Origin: DASUVM01 sp036378955
Lineage (GTDB): Bacteria; Patescibacteriota; Saccharimonadia; Saccharimonadales; Saccharimonadaceae
Direction: 5' to 3'
Assembly: GCA_036378955.1 (NCBI GenBank)
Contig: DASUVM010000003.1
Span: 124,001-188,000 of the forward strand
Length of the DNA: 64,000 nucleotides
Shown in pieces: positions 49,889-58,535 of the stretch (the first letter of the stretch is position 1; every line of letters starts with the position of its first letter). The notes beneath the pieces are model-generated. The model was not told the origin of the DNA and did no database searches. It saw nothing but the letters and a program-made list of their open reading frames with translations. Both the position numbers and the translations under genes were made by a program.

Positions 49889-49964
49889 TGGTACCCCGGG
49901 TAGGAATCGAACCTACGGCCAAAAGCTTAGAAGTCTCTTGCTCTATCCACTGAGCTACCGGGGC
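49889..49964 (-). tRNA. tRNA-Arg (TCT)
   Basis: Acceptor GCCCCGG/CCGGGGT, D-arm GCTC/GAGC, loop CTTCTAA (anticodon TCT), T-arm GTAGG-TTCGATT-CCTAC, discriminator A, encoded CCA. The anticodon stem AGAGA/GCTTT is weak, with a G-U pair at 28-42 and an A31-G39 mismatch. Confidence 0.9.
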
Positions 49965-50163
49965 GCGTCCGCGTATCTATTATACCGAAAGATAAGGGGT
50001 TATTCCACCCGAATGAAACTATGTCAAGATTCCCAATGAGGCTCTGAGCACTATGCCACCGGACATTACGGTTTCTGCTTAAGATTTACTACATTAACTT
50101 CGTACAACGCTCACAAATCTCTATCTGCTATACGCCGAGGCGAAACCAGGGTACCCTCCCTCG

Positions 50164-51048
50164 TTACTCTAGCCATTTCTCTTTTAAATCGGTGAGAGTA
50201 TTGTTTGCCTTAAGTGTCGATAGTGCTTTGTTAATTTTTTGTCGGTTTGTATCACCTTTTCGAAAGACAACGCCGTAATATTCATCGGTAATTGGCTCGG
50301 ATGCAATTTTTAATGTAGGGTTGTCGGTAATGATCTTTTTTGCACCTGAAAGCTCAGATAAAATTGCGTCAGCTTTACCGTCAACTAATGCTTTCACTGC
50401 CTGAATAAAATCTGGGTAACGAATAACCAGCTCTGACGAGGTATATTTTAGTGCCTCTGTTTCGTTGGTTGTTTGCTCTTGTACAGCGATTCGCTTACCC
50501 TTGAGCGACTCTGCCGATGTAATAGTGGTGTTGTCTTTTTGTGTCATAATTATTTGCCCGGCGTTTAGGTAGCTTTCAGAAAAATCATACAGCTTTTTTC
50601 GCTCGTCGGTGATCGTGACAGATGAGATTATCATGTCTACTTCTTTATCTTCAAGCGCCTTGAAAATATCGTCCCAGGGGATATTTTTAAATGTTACTTT
50701 TGCACCTAGCTCTTCGCCTAGTTTATTGGCTAGATCAATATCATACCCGGCGAGCTTGTTATTTTCATCAACGTATTCTAGCGGCTCAAACGTTGCATCT
50801 GTGCCGATAACAAGTGTGCTGGTTGGCGCTTGGGTTTGAACCTCAGGTGATGGTTGTGGCCGCATCAAGAAGTACCAAAGCGCAAAAATCAGCGCCAACG
50901 CCAAAAGAACAACAGCACCGATAATCAGCCCGCCCTTACGCCGGGTAGGGCCCGATGAACCGGGAGCTGGTGTTGCACTAGGCGCTGAAGGCGCCGGTTG
51001 AGTTGGTGACGTCGATGGTGTTGGTGATTGGTTTTGATTGTTTTCCAT
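50164..51048 (-). CDS. Polar amino-acid-binding protein (SBP_bac_3) with membrane anchor
   Basis: 294 residues. A cytoplasmic Pro/Ser-rich tail (1-34) and one membrane helix (about 39-62) anchor an extracellular family 3 solute-binding domain ('LVIGTDATFEPLEYVDENNKLAGYDIDLANKL' is its hallmark, read over two strands). It captures polar amino acids for an ABC importer. No permease or ATPase is adjacent, so the transporter lies elsewhere or the protein is a sensor for the kinase gene next door. Confidence 0.9.
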   Translation of the reverse strand: MENNQNQSPTPSTSPTQPAPSAPSATPAPGSSGPTRRKGGLIIGAVVLLALALIFALWYFLMRPQPSPEVQTQAPTSTLVIGTDATFEPLEYVDENNKLAGYDIDLANKLGEELGAKVTFKNIPWDDIFKALEDKEVDMIISSVTITDERKKLYDFSESYLNAGQIIMTQKDNTTITSAESLKGKRIAVQEQTTNETEALKYTSSELVIRYPDFIQAVKALVDGKADAILSELSGAKKIITDNPTLKIASEPITDEYYGVVFRKGDTNRQKINKALSTLKANNTLTDLKEKWLE

Positions 51049-51145
51049 AAGTAAGCCCTTATATGTGATCTATTTCTATCCTCCCAAATACGTCTAACGA
51101 TGTCAAAAGATGAAAAGAAAAGTTCATTTTAATTACATAATTGGC

Positions 51146-53305
51146 TTAAACACCCAGGGTCACTTCGCCTTCTTTGGCTTTCATTCCAGAGAGCGGAATG
51201 CTAAACCAAAAAGTTGTGCCTTTGCCCTCTTCACTCTCGAACCATATTTTACCGCCAGACGATTCAACAACTGACTTAATCAGATACAGGCCCAGCCCCG
51301 TGCCGTCTGTTTCTACCTTGACGGCATTGCTGGCACGAAAGAACTTCTGAAAAAGACGCGGCTGTTGATCTTTGGGAATACCATAGCCGTTGTCGGTCAC
51401 CTGGGATACTACCTGATCGTCTTTCTTCGAAATAAATACTGAAATTTCACCGCCCTTCGGCGTGTACTTAATGGCATTGGTGAGCAAATTAAGATACACT
51501 TGGCCGATAAGCCGTGGGTCGAGGTTAATTTTGGGTAGATCTTGATGCACGCTCACTACCAGGCTCTGCTGCTTTTCGGCAGTTTTACCCTTCAGGTCAT
51601 TGATGATGCCCGAAACTAACTCCCTAAGGTCGGTGGGCTTGGGGTCGATCATAATCCGACCCGATTCAATGCGCGAAATGTTTAAGAGGGCATTCACCAA
51701 GGCAACCATGCGCTCGGCAGAATCGGCGATGTTCTTGGCAAACTCAAGCTGCGCTTCTTCGAGCTTACCGGCGTCACCCGAGACCAGCATTTCGCTAAAC
51801 CATTTAATAGCACTGAGTGGCGTGCGCAGCTGATGCGAGGCGAGCGAAATAAATTCTGTTTTCATACGGTCGACCTCTTTTTCGTGGGTGATATCTCGAA
51901 TAAGCTGAATAACGCCTGTAATTTTGCCCGCCCGAAAGATAGGCATGGCATTGATATTCAAAGAGTTGCTATGGCCGTCTTTTTTGGCAATTTTCACCTC
52001 TTTGACGATCTTTTGGCCTGTTTGCATAACAATTTGCGAGGGCATGTCTTTAAAGGCTAGCTGAGCACCCGATTCATCTTGAAGTTGGCACTTAGCGATC
52101 GGTTGGCCAATCAGCTGCCTCGTATCGGAGCCAAGCTCAAGAATGTTGGCGGCAATCGTATTTACCAGCAGAATTGTGCCCTTGCTATCTGTTACGATCA
52201 TACCGTCACCAACGCTATCGAGAATAGCGTCATCTTTGGCTTTTGCCTCTGCAAGTTCTTGAACCTTATTATTTAACGCTTGGCTACGGTCTTTCACCTT
52301 CTGCTCGAGATCTGTATATAGCTCTTGCAGCTTTGACGCCATAGTATTAAATGAGGTAGCGAGCTGACCTAGCTCGTCCTTAGAGCTGACGGCAACGCGA
52401 TTATCGAGCCTCCCCTCTGAGAATTCAATAGCAACTTTGTTCAGCTTCTTAAGCGGCTTTACTAAAATGCGCTGTGAAAAAACTACACTTAATATAATTG
52501 CAAAGCCAACAGCCAACAGAGACGAAAGAGTGTTAACAAATTGCGTCGAGGCAATCAGCTGCTGTTGTGCCACAACCTGTTTGTTTGCCTCGTTGCCCGA
52601 TGCCTCAACCAGTTTGACCATAAGTAGAACGATCTGTTGCTTCTGAGCTTCTACTCTTCTCACCAACACCTGAAGCTGCTCTTGAGCAGCCGCCAGCTCT
52701 GTAGGGGGCAGCGTTTTACCTGTGAGCAAAAGCTTCTCTTTTAAGGCAAACGTTTGCAGGCTGTATTGCTGATATTTATCCCAAAAATAGCCCTTTGCAT
52801 CCTTCACTATCGTTGCTTGGTCGGCCGGGAGAGCTAAAATAACCGATGCTTTATCGAGCCCCTGCTTTTTCCATTCTGCATAAATCGCGCCTTCACTCGC
52901 CTTTTTAAACGCCTCAGAATCGCTGCCCAAGATGAGGGCCGTGGTGTACATTTCATATTCTCGCGAGGCTTTATTAAACTCCGCCTTAGTATCCCGTACT
53001 TCTTGAAGTTCAGCCGTATATTCTGCCGCCAAGGCAAGGTGCAGTGACGAACTGGCTGCTTCAAGCGCAACATGCACTTGCTCAATACTATGCGTGGCCG
53101 GAATCTGACGCTGAAAAAGGTTATTAATAGACGCTGAAAGCTTGTTGCTGTTGTAGTACGAATAAAGGTTGGCCGCAAAAACAACCGCAAAAATGAGTAA
53201 AAAAGTAAGAATCAGCTTGTTCTGAATTGAGTTTCGCCACCCCATATAAAATGGGTGTTTTTGATGAGATGGGTTTGGCGGGGTAGCCCTCATGCTTTTA
53301 ATCAT
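51146..53305 (-). CDS. Membrane sensor histidine kinase (HAMP-PAS-HisKA-HATPase)
   Basis: 719 residues. TM1 at about 28-50 and TM2 at about 262-284 flank a 210-residue helical extracellular sensor. HAMP (about 285-338) and coiled coil lead to a PAS domain (about 355-460). The HisKA has phospho-acceptor His in 'SLASHQLRTPLSAIKW'. The ATPase carries N-box 'NLLTNAIKYTPKG', G1 'TDNGYGIP' and G2 'GTGLGLYL'. A phosphorelay kinase; no response regulator gene lies in the window, so it is an orphan here. The neighbouring solute-binding protein could supply its signal (speculative). Confidence 0.92.
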   Translation of the reverse strand: MIKSMRATPPNPSHQKHPFYMGWRNSIQNKLILTFLLIFAVVFAANLYSYYNSNKLSASINNLFQRQIPATHSIEQVHVALEAASSSLHLALAAEYTAELQEVRDTKAEFNKASREYEMYTTALILGSDSEAFKKASEGAIYAEWKKQGLDKASVILALPADQATIVKDAKGYFWDKYQQYSLQTFALKEKLLLTGKTLPPTELAAAQEQLQVLVRRVEAQKQQIVLLMVKLVEASGNEANKQVVAQQQLIASTQFVNTLSSLLAVGFAIILSVVFSQRILVKPLKKLNKVAIEFSEGRLDNRVAVSSKDELGQLATSFNTMASKLQELYTDLEQKVKDRSQALNNKVQELAEAKAKDDAILDSVGDGMIVTDSKGTILLVNTIAANILELGSDTRQLIGQPIAKCQLQDESGAQLAFKDMPSQIVMQTGQKIVKEVKIAKKDGHSNSLNINAMPIFRAGKITGVIQLIRDITHEKEVDRMKTEFISLASHQLRTPLSAIKWFSEMLVSGDAGKLEEAQLEFAKNIADSAERMVALVNALLNISRIESGRIMIDPKPTDLRELVSGIINDLKGKTAEKQQSLVVSVHQDLPKINLDPRLIGQVYLNLLTNAIKYTPKGGEISVFISKKDDQVVSQVTDNGYGIPKDQQPRLFQKFFRASNAVKVETDGTGLGLYLIKSVVESSGGKIWFESEEGKGTTFWFSIPLSGMKAKEGEVTLGV

Positions 53306-53440
53306 ACCTTACGTAACCGTGTCTTTGGCAAATCGATTTTTTTCAACTGTATGCTTCACCCGACATGTAACACTCCAACTCCAGTAACTAAACAATTTAA
53401 AAGACACTGAGCCAAAATTATCTTATGACAATATATTTCT

Positions 53441-53468
53441 TTGTTTTAGTCGATAATCATGGTATAAT
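53441..53468 (+). promoter_or_regulatory. Promoter of the coiled-coil cassette
   Basis: TTGTTT (53441-53446), 16 bp ending TGG, TATAAT (53463-53468). Confidence 0.6.
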
Positions 53469-53498
53469 ACTGTTATTCGCCTATTACTGGAGGAAGTT

Positions 53499-54122
53499 GT
53501 GGGAACGAACGTGGATGAATTGAGTAGCGCTCAGATTGCCAAATTGCAGTACAGAATCGCAAGGCTCACAGAGGAGCGTGACAAAGAGACTGCACGTGCC
53601 GACAAGGCCGAAACCGATCTTGTGACGGCCGAAGCGTTGCTCGACGAAGCGGGCGATAACGGTACCAAACAGCTCAGCGCCGAAACGGCTGCGCTTGAGA
53701 GACAGCTTCAAGAACTTCGAGAAGCGGTCGCCGATGAGGCAGACTGTCTGGCGAGAGCTAAACAGATCACTGAAGGGATTCAGACAGCAACCAACGAGGC
53801 TCGCACAGCCCTACAAGCAGTGCTCGACGCCACAAAAGAGGCGGAACGCCAACTGCGCGCCGCCACAGGGAGCGAGCTGCAAAAGGCCAATGGCGAGCTC
53901 GCCGCGGTTCAAGAAAGGCTACGCAAGCTTCAGGCTGAAGCCGACGCGTGCGAAAAAGACCTGGCGTCTTATGGCCCGATTAAGACCGTATCATGCGGCT
54001 GCCAGTTTCTACTGAAAAAAGGGCCGGACTGCAAGCCTGGTGCGATGCTCACCATCGTCGCTTCCTGCAGAGGCGGCTTGTCCGACGAAGATTTCACTAG
54101 CCACGTCGTGGAGCTCACGTAA
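53499..54122 (+). CDS. Coiled-coil cassette protein with Cys-containing C-terminal domain
   Basis: 207 residues from GTG 53499 (GGAGGAAG 2-5 nt upstream). Residues 8-155 form a nearly continuous coiled coil rich in Ala, Glu, Lys and Leu. The last 50 residues are a compact beta-type module with cysteines ('SCGCQFLLKKGPDCKPG' and 'SCRGG'), which may bind metal. No membrane segment. The function is unknown; a scaffold or tether is possible. Own promoter and terminator. Confidence 0.7.
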   Translation: MGTNVDELSSAQIAKLQYRIARLTEERDKETARADKAETDLVTAEALLDEAGDNGTKQLSAETAALERQLQELREAVADEADCLARAKQITEGIQTATNEARTALQAVLDATKEAERQLRAATGSELQKANGELAAVQERLRKLQAEADACEKDLASYGPIKTVSCGCQFLLKKGPDCKPGAMLTIVASCRGGLSDEDFTSHVVELT

Positions 54123-54133
54123 GAAAGCGAGCA

Positions 54134-54165
54134 GGCCGTGTCGCCCATTACCGACACGGCCTTTT
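54134..54165 (+). terminator. Terminator of the coiled-coil cassette
   Basis: GGCCGTGTCG / CGACACGGCC stem with an 8-nt loop, then TTTTA. Confidence 0.9.
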
Positions 54166-54224
54166 AGTTACCCTAACTCTTCTGTATTTTAGTGATCGAA
54201 CAAATGGCTGTTAACACTTTACTA

Positions 54225-54299
54225 TGGTGCGGGCGGCGAGAATCGAACTCACATCACTTGCTTGGAAGGCAGGTATATTAGCCATTATACGACGCCCGC
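54225..54299 (-). tRNA. tRNA-Gly (TCC)
   Basis: Acceptor GCGGGCG/CGCCCGC, loop CTTCCAA (anticodon TCC), T-loop TTCGATT, discriminator A, encoded CCA. The anticodon stem CCTGC/GCAAG has a C28-A42 mismatch. Confidence 0.9.
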
Positions 54300-54386
54300 A
54301 GGGCCGGAAATTACTATACCACATTAGATGGGATCTTTACAGCCCCAATCCTAGAAGCGCGCGAGGCTTTAACAGTGGTCAAACTA

Positions 54387-56780
54387 CTAATCAAGCACGG
54401 CGGCAATTTCTTCTTTAGTAAGTGCAATGGTTGTGCCAGGCGTTACTTGGCCACCAAGCATCTTTTTGGCAATGAGATTTTCAACACTGCGCTGCACCAC
54501 GCGGCGCATCGGGCGGGCACCAAGGCGTGGGTCATAGCCTTTTTCAACCAGCAGCTGTTTGGCATCGTCGGGCACTTCGACCTTCACCTTTTGCAGTGCC
54601 AAGTTTTTGTTAATGCCATTTAAGATCAAATCAATCACCTGCAAAAGCTCAGTTTGATTCAGTGGCCGAAAAACCACAATTTCATCAAAACGGTTCAAGA
54701 ATTCTGGACGGAACTGCTGTGTGTCGATGAGCTCGTTCACAAATTGCTGCTCAAACTGTTCAAGCTGGTAGCCTTGATCGATATATTGGCGAATTCGGTC
54801 GGCACCAGCGTTACTGGTGGCAATAATAATCGAGTCACGAAAACTGACTTCGCGGTTATTAATATCGCGCAGCTTGCCTTCATCAAGCACCTGCAACAGG
54901 GCATTGAGCACATTTGGGTGCGCCTTTTCAATTTCGTCAAGCAAGACAACGCTAAACGGTTGCTTTGAAACCTGAGCCGTTAAGCTGTTGCTGTCGGTGG
55001 CGGCATCGGCAATCAGGCGCGAGACATCTTGCGGCTGCACATATTCGTTCAAGTCAAGCCGCACCATGCGCGCCTCACCGCCAAAATAAACTGCCGCCAA
55101 GGCTTTTGAAAGCTCAGTCTTGCCAACACCGGTCGGCCCTAAAAACAAGAAGGTGCCGATTGGCCGATCTTGGTTTCGCACGCCAGCCCGGGCCCGGCGC
55201 AGTGCATCGCTGACCACCTTCACGGCCCGCGTTTGGTTGATCATTCGCTCATGAATTAGCTGCTCCATGTTGAGCAAACGGTCGCGTTCTTCGCCGGTGT
55301 TGGCGGTTGAAACTTTCACACCAACGGTTTGCTCAATGGCCTGTTGCACCGAACGGGCAGTCACAAAATGACCCTCTGGATAATTCGCGGCACTGGTTAA
55401 TAGTTTGAGTGCCTTGCCCGGCATGGCTTGCTCTTGGATATAACGCTCACTTAGGCGATAAGCCTCAGTGAGCGCTTGGTACATAAAGGTAACGTGGGTG
55501 CGGTATTCAACCGTAATTAGCTGATCTTCAAGCACGCGCAGCGTTTCAAAGCGGCTCGGTGGCGTCACCACTATTCGGTTCAGGGTAGTAGCTAACGCCG
55601 GGTAGCGTTGGCTAATTTGCAGCCAACGTTGATCATCCATGGTGAGAATAATACGCAGCGCGCCGCCCTCAAGAATCGGCAGCAAAACGTTGCCAAGATC
55701 AACTGAACCAACGCCTTCTTCAAAAAATAACTGGGCGTTATCTAAACAAAGAATAATATTTTTAGCCTGATAAGCCTCAACTAGTAATTGATTGACCAGC
55801 TGCTCAAGTTCGCCACGGCCACCGGCCTGCGAAATCAGCGCGCTGGCATCAAGGCTGATCACTTGGCGAAAGCGCAGACTAGCGGGTACTGCTTTATTTG
55901 CCTCAAGTAAATATTCGGCAAAAGCTTCAACGATAGTGGTTTTGCCCACGCCGAGCGGGCCTACTAAGGCAACGTTTTGGCGGCTACTCTGCGTAAAAAG
56001 ACGCACCATTTGGTCGCGAACTTCAAGGTGACTTTCGAGGTCAACGTTCAAAAGGTTGCCCCCAGCAATTTGCTGGCTGAGGTTAACGCCAAACCGGCTC
56101 AAGAGTGGAATGTAGCCGAATGACCAATCGCGGGCAATGCCACCCGTTCGCTTGGGCTGTGCATGAAACTCTATGAGCTCTTGAATGTGATGAAACCAAT
56201 CATCACCGGTGCGGATATCATCCATGTCGAGCTGTAGCTTCGCCAAAAAATGCGGCGCATCAACAATTGACTCTATTAGCGCAACAACCAGTTCAGCACC
56301 CGACACCGCACCGTGGCGGCTACCGTGTTCTTGCACGGCGCGCTGCCATATCGCTGCCGTGTCGGCCGGCTGCTTACTAGTGAGCTGGGTTAAAAATGCC
56401 GGGCCAATTGCAAACCGGGCAGCAAAAAATTGCCCGCCGGGTGTTTGCATAACAGCATTCGCGAGGTCAACTGGTGCAGGCTGTAGCGGCAGCTTGCCAA
56501 GCACGCGGCTTTCAAGCCGATCAGCCAAGTTTTCGCCACGTTCGGGCAATATGTTTCTCAGCCCATAGACTAACCATAGTAACAGCATAAACGGCCCTGA
56601 CGATAACGAGGCAATTAACCAGCCAAACGACACGCTTTCATACACCAAAAAAATGCCGAGCCCAATCAGTAACAAACACGCCAACAGTAGCAAGATGTGC
56701 ACTATTGGTTTGTCGAACCGTTCGGCAAAGCGGGCAGTGGCGGCACGTGAACTGCGGCTCAAATCAATTATTTGCTCCAT
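54387..56780 (-). CDS. Membrane-tethered Clp/HSP100 AAA+ ATPase
   Basis: 797 residues from ATG 56780 (AGGA 8 nt upstream). Two N-terminal membrane helices (about 20-65) precede a Clp-N-like helical domain, then two AAA+ modules. D1 has Walker A 'GPLGVGKTT'. D2 has 'GPTGVGKTE', Walker B 'VVLLDEIEKAHP' and sensor 'IIATSNAG', with the C-terminal Clp domain at about 720-797. No clear LGF/IGF loop for ClpP docking was seen. It probably unfolds membrane or secreted proteins. Membrane tethering of a ClpC-type unfoldase is typical of Saccharibacteria-like genomes rather than model bacteria. Confidence 0.85.
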   Translation of the reverse strand: MEQIIDLSRSSRAATARFAERFDKPIVHILLLLACLLLIGLGIFLVYESVSFGWLIASLSSGPFMLLLWLVYGLRNILPERGENLADRLESRVLGKLPLQPAPVDLANAVMQTPGGQFFAARFAIGPAFLTQLTSKQPADTAAIWQRAVQEHGSRHGAVSGAELVVALIESIVDAPHFLAKLQLDMDDIRTGDDWFHHIQELIEFHAQPKRTGGIARDWSFGYIPLLSRFGVNLSQQIAGGNLLNVDLESHLEVRDQMVRLFTQSSRQNVALVGPLGVGKTTIVEAFAEYLLEANKAVPASLRFRQVISLDASALISQAGGRGELEQLVNQLLVEAYQAKNIILCLDNAQLFFEEGVGSVDLGNVLLPILEGGALRIILTMDDQRWLQISQRYPALATTLNRIVVTPPSRFETLRVLEDQLITVEYRTHVTFMYQALTEAYRLSERYIQEQAMPGKALKLLTSAANYPEGHFVTARSVQQAIEQTVGVKVSTANTGEERDRLLNMEQLIHERMINQTRAVKVVSDALRRARAGVRNQDRPIGTFLFLGPTGVGKTELSKALAAVYFGGEARMVRLDLNEYVQPQDVSRLIADAATDSNSLTAQVSKQPFSVVLLDEIEKAHPNVLNALLQVLDEGKLRDINNREVSFRDSIIIATSNAGADRIRQYIDQGYQLEQFEQQFVNELIDTQQFRPEFLNRFDEIVVFRPLNQTELLQVIDLILNGINKNLALQKVKVEVPDDAKQLLVEKGYDPRLGARPMRRVVQRSVENLIAKKMLGGQVTPGTTIALTKEEIAAVLD

Positions 56781-57151
56781 GGTAACCATCCTGAAAGGGT
56801 CAGTAAAAGACCCGCCACGGGCAAGAGTGGCAAGAGCGCCCAGCCGAGCAACAAAACCAGGCCTATTAATAGTTGCAGGCAAAGTGTTGCCAACCCGGCA
56901 ATAATGGTGACAATACGAAAAGCCGCCCCAACAAACCGCGAAATAAGCTTGTCGAGCCACGCCCGCCACTTCACCGCCAGTGGGCCCTGCACTTGGCCGG
57001 CCGAGATCTGCCTAAAAGGGCTAAATAGCGTTTTTAACAGCAATCCTACCGAAAAATAATCGGCAGTGCCACTTATTCGCCGCTCTACAGCTTTGAGTTG
57101 CCCGAGCAAACCTTCGCTATACCACCAGCGAAAAAGGCTAAAAACTATCAT
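56768..57151 (-). CDS. Small membrane protein upstream of the Clp ATPase
   Basis: 127 residues from ATG 57151, set by a TACAAT 6 nt upstream; the frame opens earlier but only through the divergent MurT gene. An amphipathic N-terminal half ('SLFRWWYSEGLLGQLKAVERRI') is followed by two hydrophobic stretches (about 70-120) with little loop between. The last 13 nt overlap the Clp ATPase start, so the two are coupled. It may be an adaptor or partner of the membrane Clp. Confidence 0.7.
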   Translation of the reverse strand: MIVFSLFRWWYSEGLLGQLKAVERRISGTADYFSVGLLLKTLFSPFRQISAGQVQGPLAVKWRAWLDKLISRFVGAAFRIVTIIAGLATLCLQLLIGLVLLLGWALLPLLPVAGLLLTLSGWLPWSK

Positions 57152-57157
57152 AAGCAT

Positions 57158-57163
57158 ATTGTA
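57158..57163 (-). promoter_or_regulatory. -10 box for leaderless membrane-protein/Clp mRNA
   Basis: Minus strand TACAAT, 6 nt before the ATG at 57151; divergent from the MurT promoter. Confidence 0.5.
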
Positions 57164-57227
57164 GACTAAACCAAAGCTCTCTAAAAGGTAAAAATGCTTT
57201 ATAGTAGAAATACGCCGCTCAAGCGAG

Positions 57228-57233
57228 TATACT
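57228..57233 (+). promoter_or_regulatory. -10 box for leaderless murT-gatD mRNA
   Basis: TATACT, 9 nt before the ATG at 57243. Confidence 0.6.
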
Positions 57234-57242
57234 AGCTGTAAC

Positions 57243-58535
57243 ATGCCGAAAAAAGCTACGATTTTCGTCGGCAAGATGCTGCGACGTGCTGCCCGTATCC
57301 GCGGCGGCGGTTCAGCCTTGCCCGGTTTGTGGGTTGAAAAACTCGAACCGACCTTCTTAAGTGAAACACTTGGGCGGTTTGAGCATGGCGTTATCTTGGT
57401 GTCTGGCACTAATGGCAAAACCACCACCACTAAAATGCTTGCCGAGCTTTTAACGGCAGCCGGCCTGCAAGTCTTTACTAATAAAACCGGCAGCAATTTT
57501 ACCCGCGGGGTTGTCTCGGCGCTTATTGAAGCAATGGATCTTGAGGGAAATTTGCCCTATAACACCGCAGTGCTCGAGCTTGATGAAGCCCACGCCGTGC
57601 AGTTTGTTAAGCAAGTTCAGCCACGCATAAGTCTCTTTTTAAATGTGCTGCGTGATCAGCTTGACCGTTTTGGCGAACTTGACCAAACCGCTCGTTTGCT
57701 TGGCCAAGTTGCCGAGCACACCAGTGAAGCAGTTGTGCTTAATCGCGATGATCCGCTCATTCGTGGCTTAGCAGCCCAAGTGAAAAACGACGTGCGAGTG
57801 CATTACTTCGGCGCTCATGAAAATTTAATTCACCTTTTTCCGAGTGATGATAAACTGCGGCAGGCAACGCCTAGTGCGAAAACTATCAAACCCTACACCG
57901 GCCAAACCCAGGGCGATGTTGAACTGGCCGCCTTTAAAGACCAAAAAATTGCCTTTCGTATTGGCCAAAAACTTTATAAAACCGAGTTGAAGGTGACGGG
58001 TTATTACAACTTTTTAAATGCTGCGGCAGCGCTCGCCACTGTGCGTACCGTGCTTCCAAAGACACCGATTGATGCACTTTTGCGCGCCCTGAGCAAAACA
58101 GAGCCAGCTTTTGGCCGAGGCGAACAAGTCACCTTCCACAAGCAGCCGGTTGAATTCGTGCTCGTGAAAAACCCTTCGGGCTTTCGGCTGGCACTGACCT
58201 CGGCAGCATCGAGAGCTCCCCAAGAAGCCACGATGATCGCCGTTAACGACAATTTTGCCGATGGCCGCGATATGTCGTGGCTGTGGGATGTCGACTTCGT
58301 TAGCCTCGAAAAAGGCGTGCAAATGGTCAGCGGTACGCGCGCCTACGACATGGCACTTCGCCTGCAGTATGACAACGTACCGGTGAGCGTGGTTGAGCAA
58401 AGCCTCTCAAAAGCTTTTAAGCAATTTCTTACCAAGAATGCCGGCCAACCAATGCGCATCTATTGCACTTATACCGCCATGTTAAAATTGCGCGCACTGG
58501 CTCAAAAAGAACTGAATATGGAGCGAGCATTATGA
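57243..58535 (+). CDS. murT: Lipid II isoglutaminyl synthase, MurT subunit
   Basis: 430 residues of the Mur-ligase family. P-loop 'SGTNGKTTTT' near 54-63, 'LELDEAHAVQFV', and the DUF1727 C-terminal domain with 'NDNFADGRDMSWLWDVDF' carrying the conserved catalytic Asp. With GatD it amidates the D-Glu of lipid II to D-isoglutamine. Unlike Staphylococcus MurT, no four-Cys zinc ribbon is visible in the middle domain. The ATG overlaps the GatD start (ATGA, 58532-58535). Confidence 0.92.
   Translation: MPKKATIFVGKMLRRAARIRGGGSALPGLWVEKLEPTFLSETLGRFEHGVILVSGTNGKTTTTKMLAELLTAAGLQVFTNKTGSNFTRGVVSALIEAMDLEGNLPYNTAVLELDEAHAVQFVKQVQPRISLFLNVLRDQLDRFGELDQTARLLGQVAEHTSEAVVLNRDDPLIRGLAAQVKNDVRVHYFGAHENLIHLFPSDDKLRQATPSAKTIKPYTGQTQGDVELAAFKDQKIAFRIGQKLYKTELKVTGYYNFLNAAAALATVRTVLPKTPIDALLRALSKTEPAFGRGEQVTFHKQPVEFVLVKNPSGFRLALTSAASRAPQEATMIAVNDNFADGRDMSWLWDVDFVSLEKGVQMVSGTRAYDMALRLQYDNVPVSVVEQSLSKAFKQFLTKNAGQPMRIYCTYTAMLKLRALAQKELNMERAL

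Noticed and set aside
46627..49964. Antiporter, kinase-like and Nudix genes considered as an anti-phage defence island
   Set aside because: No nuclease, reverse transcriptase, TIR, CBASS or toxin signature is present; each family has ordinary housekeeping explanations.
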